From positions 1 to 10,670 of the forward strand of contig JAGGWO010000235.1 of the NCBI GenBank assembly GCA_021157485.1: 10,670 nucleotides of DNA, given 5' to 3'. Under the pieces are notes generated by a model. The model did no database searches. It had not been told where the DNA came from and saw nothing but the letters and a program-made list of their open reading frames with translations. The stretch comes from Sulfurimonas sp. Its GTDB lineage: Bacteria; Campylobacterota; Campylobacteria; Campylobacterales; Sulfurimonadaceae. Both the position numbers and the translations under genes were made by a program. This document shows positions 1-6,638 of this stretch, one piece after another; positions within the stretch are counted from its first letter, which is position 1; each line of letters begins with the position of its first letter.

Positions 1-16
1 AACTCCAATTAGAGTT
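1..16. promoter_or_regulatory. Near-perfect 16-base palindrome upstream of kdsD
   Basis: Arms AACTC (1-5) and GAGTT (12-16) are exact inverted copies around an AATT centre; only the pair at positions 6 and 11 does not match. It covers the place where the -35 element and spacer of the kdsD promoter would lie, so it could be an operator. No T-run follows it, so it is not an obvious terminator. It sits at the window edge, and the upstream gene is not visible. The function is inferred only. Confidence 0.3.
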
Positions 17-23
17 ATTATAG

Positions 24-29
24 TATAAT
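24..29 (+). promoter_or_regulatory. -10 box (TATAAT) of kdsD, possibly giving a leaderless mRNA
   Basis: A perfect TATAAT ends only 6 bases before the kdsD ATG at 36. Transcription normally starts about 7 bases after the box, which would be at or next to the A of the start codon. No Shine-Dalgarno sequence lies between box and start. It is preceded by TAG, as in the maeB and moaD promoters of this window. No convincing -35 is seen, which is usual in Campylobacterota. In AT-rich DNA a chance match is possible. Confidence 0.5.
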
Positions 30-35
30 CTCTTT

Positions 36-998
36 ATGAATTACAAAAAAATTGCACAAGAAACTTTAAATATTGAAGCCGAGACTCTTCTAAACGCAGC
101 TACAAACATGAATGATGTTTTTGATAAGGCAGTAGATATTATCCTTAAGTGTAGTGGTAAACTTGTTATTACAGGTGTTGGAAAATCTGGACTTATTGGT
201 GCCAAGATGGCAGCAACTTTTGCCTCAACTGGTACTCCTAGTTTTTTTCTGCATCCTACAGAAGCACTTCATGGTGATTTAGGGATGATTAGTCCAAATG
301 ATGTAGTTATTGCAATTAGCTATAGTGGGGAAAGTGAAGAGTTAAGCTCTATTTTACCCCATATAAAACGTTTTGGGACTCCTCTTATTGGAATGACTAG
401 AGATAGAAATTCTACTCTTGGTCGACATAGTGACGAAGTAATTGACGTAGTAGTTGAGAAAGAAGCTTGTCCACTAGATATTGCTCCTACAAGTTCAACG
501 ACCCTGACTCTTGCTCTTGGTGATGCACTCGCAGTTTGTCTGATGAAAGCTAGGGATTTTAAAAAGAGTGACTTTGCCTCTTTTCACCCTGGTGGAGCTT
601 TAGGAAAACAGCTGTTTGTAAAAGTTTCTAACTTGATGCAGAGTAAAAATCTGCCAATCGTAGATAAAAACACAAAAGTAAAAGATGCAATTCTCAAAAT
701 TAGCGAGGGGCGTTTAGGGACTGTTTTAGTAACTGATAAAGATGACAAACTTATCGCACTTGTAAGTGATGGTGATATCCGTCGTGCACTTTTAGAAGAT
801 GATTTTTCACTTGAAGAGAATGTTTTAAAATATGCAACGATGAACCCTACGACTTGTGAAAATGAGAATATGCTGGCAAGTGAAGCACTTGTTTTAATAG
901 AAGCCAAAAAGATACAACTTTTAGTAATTACAGATAAAAATAAAAAAATAAAGGGTGTGTTACACATACACACGCTTATTGAAAAAGGAATATCATAA
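36..998 (+). CDS. kdsD: Arabinose-5-phosphate isomerase, KpsF/GutQ family (SIS + two CBS domains)
   Basis: This cytoplasmic enzyme interconverts ribulose 5-phosphate and arabinose 5-phosphate, the first step towards Kdo, the inner-core sugar of lipopolysaccharide. At 320 residues it has the usual family length. The N-terminal SIS domain (about 40-170) shows GVGKSG (47-52), HPTEALHGDLG (73-83), SYSGES (95-100) and FHPGGALGK (183-191). The four catalytic residues known from E. coli KdsD (Lys59, Glu111, Glu152, His193) map with a constant shift of 9 to Lys50, Glu102, Glu143 and His184, so the enzyme should be active. Two CBS domains follow (about 200-260 and 265-320) and may bind a regulatory nucleotide or sugar nucleotide. 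The ATG at 36 is chosen because the conserved N-terminus follows directly, although no ribosome-binding site is seen. rluB begins 4 bases after the stop, suggesting co-transcription. A capsule-specific KpsF paralogue is the alternative, but no capsule genes are nearby. Confidence 0.93.
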   Translation: MNYKKIAQETLNIEAETLLNAATNMNDVFDKAVDIILKCSGKLVITGVGKSGLIGAKMAATFASTGTPSFFLHPTEALHGDLGMISPNDVVIAISYSGESEELSSILPHIKRFGTPLIGMTRDRNSTLGRHSDEVIDVVVEKEACPLDIAPTSSTTLTLALGDALAVCLMKARDFKKSDFASFHPGGALGKQLFVKVSNLMQSKNLPIVDKNTKVKDAILKISEGRLGTVLVTDKDDKLIALVSDGDIRRALLEDDFSLEENVLKYATMNPTTCENENMLASEALVLIEAKKIQLLVITDKNKKIKGVLHIHTLIEKGIS

Positions 999-1002
999 TA
1001 TT

Positions 1003-1812
1003 ATGATGATGAGATTAAACAAATATATTGCTCACCACTCAAGCTACTCAAGAAGAGAAGCAGACAAAGCTATTCAAGATGGCTACGTGAGAGTGGATGG
1101 CGAAATTCAAGAAAACCCTGCAACACAAGTCGATGAAAAAGAAGTAGTCGTTTATGTGAGTGGGAAACAAGTAACTCCAAGAGATAAATACACTGTTATC
1201 GTTTATAATAAACCAAAGGGTGAGCTCGTAACAAAGAGTGATCCTCGTGGAAGAAAAACTATCTATGATGGACTTGGAAGTAAGTACAAACACTTCATTC
1301 CTGTTGGACGTTTAGATTATGCAACTGAGGGCGTTCTTCTTCTAACAGATGCTTCAAAAGTTGCTACTGCACTTATGGATTCGGGATTAGAAAGAGTTTA
1401 TAAAGTAAAAATCAAAGGTGAAATTACACCCGAGATTGAAGCTGCCATGATGAATGGTTTAGAGTTAGCCGATGCAACTGCAGGTGGGCATTCTCACTCT
1501 AAAGTTACATCTATGACTTTTGCACCTTTTATAGCATATAAGATTCAAAAAAATGAACATAACTACTCTGTTTTAAAAATAGCAATTTCTGAGGGTAAAA
1601 ATCGTGAGATTAGAAGATTCTTCGCTCACTTTGGAGCTGAAGTAGCTGACCTTAAACGTCTTAGTTTTGCAGAGATAGAACTTAATAACCTTCCAACTGG
1701 AAAGTCAAGATTTCTAACTAGAAGCGAGTACTCAGCTCTTTTTACATTCATGAAAGCTGATGAAAAACTGACTCGTGAAAAAGCTGGCAGTAAGGCTAAA
1801 GGCAAAAAGTAA
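1003..1812 (+). CDS. rluB: 23S rRNA pseudouridine synthase, RsuA/RluB/E/F family
   Basis: The product isomerises a specific uridine in large-subunit rRNA to pseudouridine. From the chosen start it is 269 residues. An S4 RNA-binding domain opens the protein (RLNKYIAHHS from residue 4, to about 50). The catalytic domain has YNKPKG (68-73), the RluB/E/F-type stretch SDPRGRKT (79-86), GRLDYATEG (103-111) with catalytic Asp105, and EGKNREIRR (197-205). A short Lys-rich tail ends the protein. Three tandem ATGs (1003, 1006, 1009) lie directly before the S4 motif, with AAGGAA at 986-990 upstream, so one of them is the start. The longer frame opening at 955 would add 16 non-conserved residues inside kdsD and is not preferred. 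Whether the target is the RluB, RluE or RluF site cannot be told from sequence; RluB is favoured by the S4 domain and length. Confidence 0.88.
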   Translation: MMMRLNKYIAHHSSYSRREADKAIQDGYVRVDGEIQENPATQVDEKEVVVYVSGKQVTPRDKYTVIVYNKPKGELVTKSDPRGRKTIYDGLGSKYKHFIPVGRLDYATEGVLLLTDASKVATALMDSGLERVYKVKIKGEITPEIEAAMMNGLELADATAGGHSHSKVTSMTFAPFIAYKIQKNEHNYSVLKIAISEGKNREIRRFFAHFGAEVADLKRLSFAEIELNNLPTGKSRFLTRSEYSALFTFMKADEKLTREKAGSKAKGKK

Positions 1813-1813
1813 G

Positions 1814-2998
1814 TTGAGTGACTTTACTTTAGCTTTACGACCTACTGCGTTTGATGATTTAGTTGGGCAAGAACATCTAAGTGAGCAAAACGCACCTCTA
1901 CGGATTCTATGTGAAAAAGGTGTTTTAGGACATAGTTTTCTTTTTGGTCCAGCCGGATGTGGTAAAACTTCCATAGCCCGTATTATCGCTAAAACTATGG
2001 ACTTGCCTTTTTATGAATTTAATGCAACTTCACTCAAAGTAGAACAACTTCGTAAAATCTTCGAGCAGTACAAAAATGCACTTCAAAAACCACTTATATT
2101 TATAGACGAAGTACATCGTCTAGCAAAAAATCAGCAAGAAGTTCTTCTTCCTGTTATGGAGAACAACAGCGTTTTAATCATAGGTGCATCAACTGAAAAC
2201 CCTTTCTTTTCACTCACCTCTGCTATTCGCTCACGTTCAATGCTTTTTGAGCTCAAACATATCTCAAACGCAGCGCTTGCAACACTTTTGCAAAAGGCGA
2301 TAAACGCAGCTGAACTTAGTTGTAATGATGAGACAAAAGAGTATTTAGTTGCAACAAGCGGTGGTGATGCTCGTGCAATGCTAAAACTTTTAGAGTTTGC
2401 TTCAAACCTAGATACAAACATTACACTCCAAAACCTAAAATCACTTCGTCCAAACGCACTTCAAGCTGGTAGTAGTGAGGCTGGTGTTCATTATGATTTA
2501 GCATCTGCTCTAATCAAGTCCATCAGAGGTTCAGACGCAGATGCTGCCATCTATTACCTTGCTCGTCTAATTGAAGGTGGAGAGAGTGCTGATTTTATAG
2601 CGAGAAGACTTGTGATTTTAGCGAGTGAAGATGTAGGAAACGCAAACCCTCAAGCTTTAACACTTACGACATCCACTATGACAAGTGTAAGTAAAATTGG
2701 TTATCCCGAAGCGAGAATCATCTTAGCTCAAGCAGTAGTTTATCTCTGTGCTTCTCCAAAATCTAACTCATCTTACTTGGCTATAAACGCAGCAATTGAA
2801 TCTGTAAAAAGTGGTAATATTTTAGAAATTCCAGACAACATTAAGCAAAAAAACAAGGGCTACCTATACCCTCACGACTTCGGTGGATACGTAAAACAAC
2901 AATATCTTTCAAAGACAATCAAGTTTGTTGAACTAAAAGAGATTGGATATGAACAAAAAATGAAAGAATGGATACAAAAACTTGATAATTTAAAATAG
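1814..2998 (+). CDS. rarA: Replication-associated recombination protein RarA (MgsA), AAA+ ATPase
   Basis: RarA is a clamp-loader-like AAA+ ATPase that acts at stalled replication forks and single-strand gaps, with SSB and RecA as known partners in other bacteria. Counting from the TTG at 1814 (394 residues): RPTAFDDLVGQEHL near the N-terminus, Walker A GPAGCGKT (45-52), Walker B with DEVH (98-101), the RarA hallmark GASTENPFF (124-132), arginine-finger region IRSRS (138-142), sensor-2 region GGDARAML (183-190), and the C-terminal MgsA domain with AAIYYLARLIEGGE and ASEDVGNANPQAL. The TTG lies one base after the rluB stop and gives the family-like N-terminus (Met)SDFTLALRP; AAAGG at 1798-1802 could be its ribosome site. 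A GTG at 1775 would add 13 basic residues overlapping rluB and is less likely. Translation is probably coupled to rluB. Confidence 0.92.
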   Translation: MSDFTLALRPTAFDDLVGQEHLSEQNAPLRILCEKGVLGHSFLFGPAGCGKTSIARIIAKTMDLPFYEFNATSLKVEQLRKIFEQYKNALQKPLIFIDEVHRLAKNQQEVLLPVMENNSVLIIGASTENPFFSLTSAIRSRSMLFELKHISNAALATLLQKAINAAELSCNDETKEYLVATSGGDARAMLKLLEFASNLDTNITLQNLKSLRPNALQAGSSEAGVHYDLASALIKSIRGSDADAAIYYLARLIEGGESADFIARRLVILASEDVGNANPQALTLTTSTMTSVSKIGYPEARIILAQAVVYLCASPKSNSSYLAINAAIESVKSGNILEIPDNIKQKNKGYLYPHDFGGYVKQQYLSKTIKFVELKEIGYEQKMKEWIQKLDNLK

Positions 2999-3005
2999 TT
3001 TTAGA

Positions 3006-3011
3006 TATCAT
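3006..3011 (+). promoter_or_regulatory. Weak candidate -10 (TATCAT) before the signalling operon
   Basis: This is a 5/6 match to TATAAT in the 44-base gap after rarA. It would start transcription near 3018 and leave a leader of about 25 bases, with AAGG (3032-3035) placed 7 bases before the STAS gene start. No -35 is visible. The operon could instead be read from the rarA transcript. Confidence 0.25.
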
Positions 3012-3042
3012 AAGTAACTAAAATTTACAACAAGGTTTATTT

Positions 3043-3330
3043 ATGGACATCTCATCATCTGCAAACGAAGTTACAATCACTGGAAATATCAAAAGTGTTA
3101 ATGACTTTCAATCTATCAAGTCAACAATTGATTCAATTAAAGACTCAACTTCAACAATAACTATTGATATCCAAGACTCTATCTCAATTACATCTTCTGT
3201 AATTGGTTATCTTAATAAACTTGTACTCAAAGATTCTATTGATTTAAACATGAAAGTTGGTAATAAGCAATTGATGCTTCTTCTTGAAGACTTAAACCTA
3301 ACTGGCACATTTAAAGCTAAGAGGAGATAA
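3043..3330 (+). CDS. Small STAS-domain protein, probable anti-sigma-antagonist-like phosphoprotein
   Basis: This soluble 95-residue protein is made up of one STAS domain, the fold of SpoIIAA and RsbV. In partner switching such proteins are phosphorylated on a Ser/Thr by an RsbW-type kinase and dephosphorylated by a PP2C phosphatase, and both activities are encoded two genes downstream. The pattern is a hydrophobic strand (ITIDIQ, 39-44), then [12 protein letters not shown] (49-60), then [17 protein letters not shown] (72-88). It aligns with the SpoIIAA region DSSGLG: Ser52 takes the phosphoacceptor place and Gly55 matches, but the Asp is Thr50 and the first Gly is Val53. The assignment rests on these patterns and on the context. 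AAGG at 3032-3035 is the ribosome site. The stop is 2 bases before the receptor gene. Its downstream target is unknown; no sigma factor is encoded nearby. Confidence 0.75.
   Translation: MDISSSANEVTITGNIKSVNDFQSIKSTIDSIKDSTSTITIDIQDSISITSSVIGYLNKLVLKDSIDLNMKVGNKQLMLLLEDLNLTGTFKAKRR
3321..3326 (+). promoter_or_regulatory. Strong ribosome-binding site (GAGGAG) of the chemoreceptor gene
   Basis: GAGGAG ends 6 bases before the ATG at 3333 and lies inside the last codons of the STAS gene (encoding the terminal Arg-Arg). It fixes the start of the receptor and couples the two genes. Confidence 0.8.
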
Positions 3331-3332
3331 TT

Positions 3333-5309
3333 ATGACAATCAAAAGTAAATTAAATCTTGTAAATGTATTAGTGGTTGTGTTCTCACTTATCATTATACT
3401 TCTAACTATATTTAAAGCTTCATCTGAGAGAACAATTATTACCCAAGCTAAAGAACTAAATATACTCTCTATAAAACTTAGTCTCCTAATCCATGAAACG
3501 CAAAAAGAGAGAGGTGCAAGTGCAGGTTTTCTTGGATCTAAAGGAACAAAATTTACAGAAATTCTTCCAAAGCAAAGAGTTCTTACAACTGCAAAAAACA
3601 GTGAACTTACAGCCTATATTAATACTCTTGATTTAAGTTCATTTCCTCAAACATTACAACAAGAGATTTCCGCATTTAAAGCTGATATGAGTAAAGTTGA
3701 TACTATTAGAGGCAAGGTTGACTCTTTAAGCATTAGTGTTAAAGATGAAGTAACTTACTATACTAAAATGAATGCGAAAATATTAAGAATCGTATCACTT
3801 ACTGCAAAACTTGCTGACACGCAAGAACTGGTTAAATCACTCGATGCCTATACTAACTTCTTAAAGTCTAAAGAAAGAGCCGGGATAGAGAGAGCAGTTC
3901 TAAGTGGAACATTTGCCGCTGATAAATTTGGTAACGGTATGTTTGCAAAACTTATTACTCTTATTGCTGAGCAAAATGCTTACATGGACTCATTTTTAAG
4001 TATGGCTACAGAGGAATCTAAAACATTTTACAAGACTAAAATGAACTCACCGGTTGTTGATGAAGTTAACAGTATGAGAAACACTGCTATTACTAAAGCT
4101 GCCGAGGGTGGCTTTGGTATAGATAGTGTCCACTGGTTTAAAACAATCACTAAAAAAATTAACCTTTTAAAAGCTGTTGATGATGAACTTGCAACCCAAA
4201 ATACACAATTACTCAAAGAAGTTGAGAGTACATCTAAAACAAGTGCGATAATCTCTATCTCTGGTTTTGCTACTTTTGCTATTTTTCTTACAAGTGTACT
4301 AATCTTTGTTAGTAGAGGGATTAACAAAAATGTAAGTAAAACTCTAGAAAACATCAAACATGTATCTAGCAAACTTGATTTAACTCATCAGGTTAGAGTT
4401 GAAGGTCGTGATGAAATTGCACACATTGCTGGAGCTTTACAAGATATGGTAGATGCATTTAGAAATACGGTGGACAATGCGCAGGCAGTATCTTCAGCAA
4501 CTTCTCAAGAGAGTCAAGTCCTGAATGGCGTTGTAATAGAACTCGCAACTAATGGTGAAATAGCAGATGCAAGGATTAAAGATATCAATATCCTTGTTTC
4601 TGAAGTTGGAGAGAGACTTGATGATGTTGAGAATGCTTCAATTACTGTTTCAGAAGATTTAGATAATACATTTAATGTTTTAGATGGTTTTGTAACTAAA
4701 CTTAGTTCTGTTGTTGCAGATATTGAAGATGGTAGCCAGCGTCAAGAAGAGTTAGTTGTAAAAGTCTCTTCACTTACAGAACAGGCTAAAAACATTAAAG
4801 ATGTTCTCTCTATCATCTCAGATATTGCCGACCAAACAAACTTACTCGCACTTAATGCAGCTATTGAAGCAGCTCGTGCCGGTGAGCATGGACGTGGTTT
4901 TGCTGTTGTTGCTGATGAGGTTAGAAAACTAGCAGAGAGAACTCAAAAATCTCTTAGTGAGATTAGCGCAAACGTCAATCTTATCACTCAAAATGTTGTT
5001 GAAATATCTGAAGAGACAGACCAAACTTCACTAAGTATGCACAGTATATCTGATTCAGCGCAAGAGCTTATAGTCTCTTCTGAGGAGACGAAAGAGAACC
5101 TTTTAGGTACTACTGAGCAATCAAAAGATGTAATGAATCAGAGTATTTACATCGCGACAAAAACGAAGGAGCTTATCTCTCATATGGATGAGGTTATTGT
5201 AATTTCAGAGAAAAATGTTTCACACAGAGAGAATGTAGAAAATGTTTCAAATTCATTAACAGATGATGCTCAGAAATTAAAAGCTGAACTTTCAAAATTT
5301 ACAATATAA
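3333..5309 (+). CDS. Methyl-accepting chemotaxis protein with periplasmic NIT domain
   Basis: This inner-membrane chemoreceptor has 658 residues. A transmembrane helix lies at about 7-28 and a second at about 303-326. The periplasmic part between them (about 275 residues) matches the NIT (nitrate/nitrite-sensing) family: [18 protein letters not shown] at 54-71 and [20 protein letters not shown] at 180-199. A HAMP domain follows (about 330-383), then a long coiled-coil signalling domain whose tip, [19 protein letters not shown] (500-518), is the canonical CheA/CheW contact, followed by [18 protein letters not shown] (520-537). The tip is intact, so it should be able to couple to CheA. There is no C-terminal CheR-docking pentapeptide. 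The ligand is predicted by family only; NIT proteins do not all sense nitrate. It sits between a STAS gene and a phosphatase/kinase gene, so it may feed partner switching as well as, or instead of, the flagellar switch. Confidence 0.92.
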   Translation: MTIKSKLNLVNVLVVVFSLIIILLTIFKASSERTIITQAKELNILSIKLSLLIHETQKERGASAGFLGSKGTKFTEILPKQRVLTTAKNSELTAYINTLDLSSFPQTLQQEISAFKADMSKVDTIRGKVDSLSISVKDEVTYYTKMNAKILRIVSLTAKLADTQELVKSLDAYTNFLKSKERAGIERAVLSGTFAADKFGNGMFAKLITLIAEQNAYMDSFLSMATEESKTFYKTKMNSPVVDEVNSMRNTAITKAAEGGFGIDSVHWFKTITKKINLLKAVDDELATQNTQLLKEVESTSKTSAIISISGFATFAIFLTSVLIFVSRGINKNVSKTLENIKHVSSKLDLTHQVRVEGRDEIAHIAGALQDMVDAFRNTVDNAQAVSSATSQESQVLNGVVIELATNGEIADARIKDINILVSEVGERLDDVENASITVSEDLDNTFNVLDGFVTKLSSVVADIEDGSQRQEELVVKVSSLTEQAKNIKDVLSIISDIADQTNLLALNAAIEAARAGEHGRGFAVVADEVRKLAERTQKSLSEISANVNLITQNVVEISEETDQTSLSMHSISDSAQELIVSSEETKENLLGTTEQSKDVMNQSIYIATKTKELISHMDEVIVISEKNVSHRENVENVSNSLTDDAQKLKAELSKFTI

Positions 5310-5325
5310 ATAGATAGATACGAAT

Positions 5326-6588
5326 ATGCCAGAGAAAGCCAAAAAATTCAAAGAGCTTCAAGAGAAGCATGAATATAACTCATATCAAGAAGATTTAGCT
5401 TTTGCAAAAGAGTTAAATATTCTTAGAAATGACTTTTATTATCAGATGATTGACTCCAAACACATCTCTTTAGTTGATTTTTTATATCAGCCTTTAGATT
5501 TGATTAGTGGTGATGCTTATACAGCGCGTCGTATTGACAATCATAGAACTTTTTATCTTATTGTTGATGGAATGGGTAAAGGCTTATCTGCCTCTTTGAC
5601 TGCAATGATTATGACTACATTTATCAATCACATTATTGATAAGATGATTGAGCATGATAGTTTCTCTCTGGATATACTTATAAAAGAATCTATGGCTTAT
5701 ATGAAGCCTATTCTTCTAGATGAAGAAGCTGTTGCAGTTGATTATATACTTTTTGATTCTGCTTATGACACACTCTCATATGCTAAATTTGCTATGCCAG
5801 CATCTCTCATGCAAGATAAAGAGCATAATGTTATAAAAATTAAATCAAATAATTCTCCTATGTCTAAGTATCAGAGAGATTATAAAATAGATGAATACAA
5901 TATAAAAGATATAGAAAAATTTCTATTTTTTAGTGACGGTATAGTAGAAAATATGACATCTGATGGTGTCACTCCTTATGAAAATTACATAGAGGATGAC
6001 TTCAAACGCAGCTTTACAAGAGAAGATTTAAAAACAAAGTTTTTCAGTAAAATTGATGAAGCAGAAGATGATATTACACTGATTTTTATAAATCGTATAC
6101 CTTTTGAAATAGCCACGAGCTGTGAAAAAAACTTTAATTCTACTTTAGATAATGTTGAACGTGCAAATGAGTGGTATGAAGAACTATGGAATGAATATAG
6201 CGATAATACACATATAGCATATCAAGCCGGTGTGGTATTTACTGAACTCTATATGAATGCTTATGAGCATGGAAATTTAGGGATAGATTCTAAAACAAAA
6301 CATATGCTTATTGACAATGATACATACTTTGAAACTTTAAAAGCTACAGAGATAAAATGTACTAAAAAAATAAACGTAAAAGTAAGTGTATTAAAATGTA
6401 AACATACTACCTACATTATCACTCAAATCACAGATGAGGGTGAAGGTTTTGACACACAAATACTCAGTGAAATTTTTAGAAACGCTAAAACATTTAATGG
6501 TCGTGGCGTTTTTGTCTCACGCAGTAACTCTTTAGGAATCTACTATAACTCCAAGGGCACAAGCGTTCTCTATTTACATAAAATTTAA
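5326..6588 (+). CDS. Fused PP2C/SpoIIE-type phosphatase and RsbW-type Ser/Thr kinase
   Basis: This is a cytoplasmic partner-switching enzyme of 420 residues with both opposing activities in one chain. A short charged helix (about 1-45), probably a coiled coil, precedes the PP2C_SIG/SpoIIE domain (about 46-260): LISGDAY with Asp63, DGMGKG (81-86), FFSDGIVE (201-208) and EDDITLIF (247-254), which carry the expected metal-binding aspartates. A GHKL ATPase domain of the HATPase_c_2 (RsbW/SpoIIAB) type follows (about 275-420): N-box ELYMNAYEHG (307-316) with Glu307 and Asn311, G1 box DEGEGFD (370-376) and G2 box NGRGVF (391-396). Both halves look catalytically complete. The natural substrate is the STAS protein at 3043. 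There is no receiver domain, unlike the fused regulators CrsR and HsbR of gammaproteobacteria, so the input must come from a partner, plausibly the receptor encoded 16 bases upstream. No clear Shine-Dalgarno is seen, which suggests coupling. Confidence 0.87.
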   Translation: MPEKAKKFKELQEKHEYNSYQEDLAFAKELNILRNDFYYQMIDSKHISLVDFLYQPLDLISGDAYTARRIDNHRTFYLIVDGMGKGLSASLTAMIMTTFINHIIDKMIEHDSFSLDILIKESMAYMKPILLDEEAVAVDYILFDSAYDTLSYAKFAMPASLMQDKEHNVIKIKSNNSPMSKYQRDYKIDEYNIKDIEKFLFFSDGIVENMTSDGVTPYENYIEDDFKRSFTREDLKTKFFSKIDEAEDDITLIFINRIPFEIATSCEKNFNSTLDNVERANEWYEELWNEYSDNTHIAYQAGVVFTELYMNAYEHGNLGIDSKTKHMLIDNDTYFETLKATEIKCTKKINVKVSVLKCKHTTYIITQITDEGEGFDTQILSEIFRNAKTFNGRGVFVSRSNSLGIYYNSKGTSVLYLHKI

Positions 6589-6608
6589 TCATTTAAGAGC
6601 CTTTTAGC

Positions 6609-6614
6609 TATAAT
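6609..6614 (+). promoter_or_regulatory. -10 box (TATAAT) of the malic enzyme gene
   Basis: TTTTAGC precedes a perfect TATAAT, a pattern typical of Campylobacterota sigma-70 promoters. The start of transcription would be near 6621, leaving about 18 bases before the ATG at 6639, with the ribosome site TAAGGA at 6627-6632. No -35 is seen. This separates the malic enzyme from the signalling operon, which ends at 6588. Confidence 0.65.
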
Positions 6615-6638
6615 TTCAAAAAAATTTAAGGACTTATA

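Noticed and set aside
584..973. Minus-strand open frame opposite kdsD
   Set aside because: Serine- and phenylalanine-rich shadow of a well-supported gene, with no ribosome site and no recognisable motif.
955..1002. N-terminal extension of the pseudouridine synthase inside kdsD
   Set aside because: The 16 extra residues are not conserved-looking; three ATGs at 1003-1011 directly precede the S4 domain.
1775..1813. GTG start of rarA within rluB
   Set aside because: It adds a basic 13-residue tail unlike RarA N-termini; the TTG at 1814, one base after the rluB stop, gives the expected start.
2131..2421. Minus-strand open frame opposite rarA
   Set aside because: Shadow of the conserved AAA+ gene; low-complexity Ser/Ala composition.
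4028..4372. Hydrophobic minus-strand frame opposite the chemoreceptor
   Set aside because: It mirrors the second membrane segment and HAMP region; its hydrophobicity is a reading artefact of the opposite strand.
3333..5309. Chemoreceptor as a degenerate non-signalling copy
   Set aside because: Both membrane helices, HAMP and the full conserved tip are present with no frameshift.
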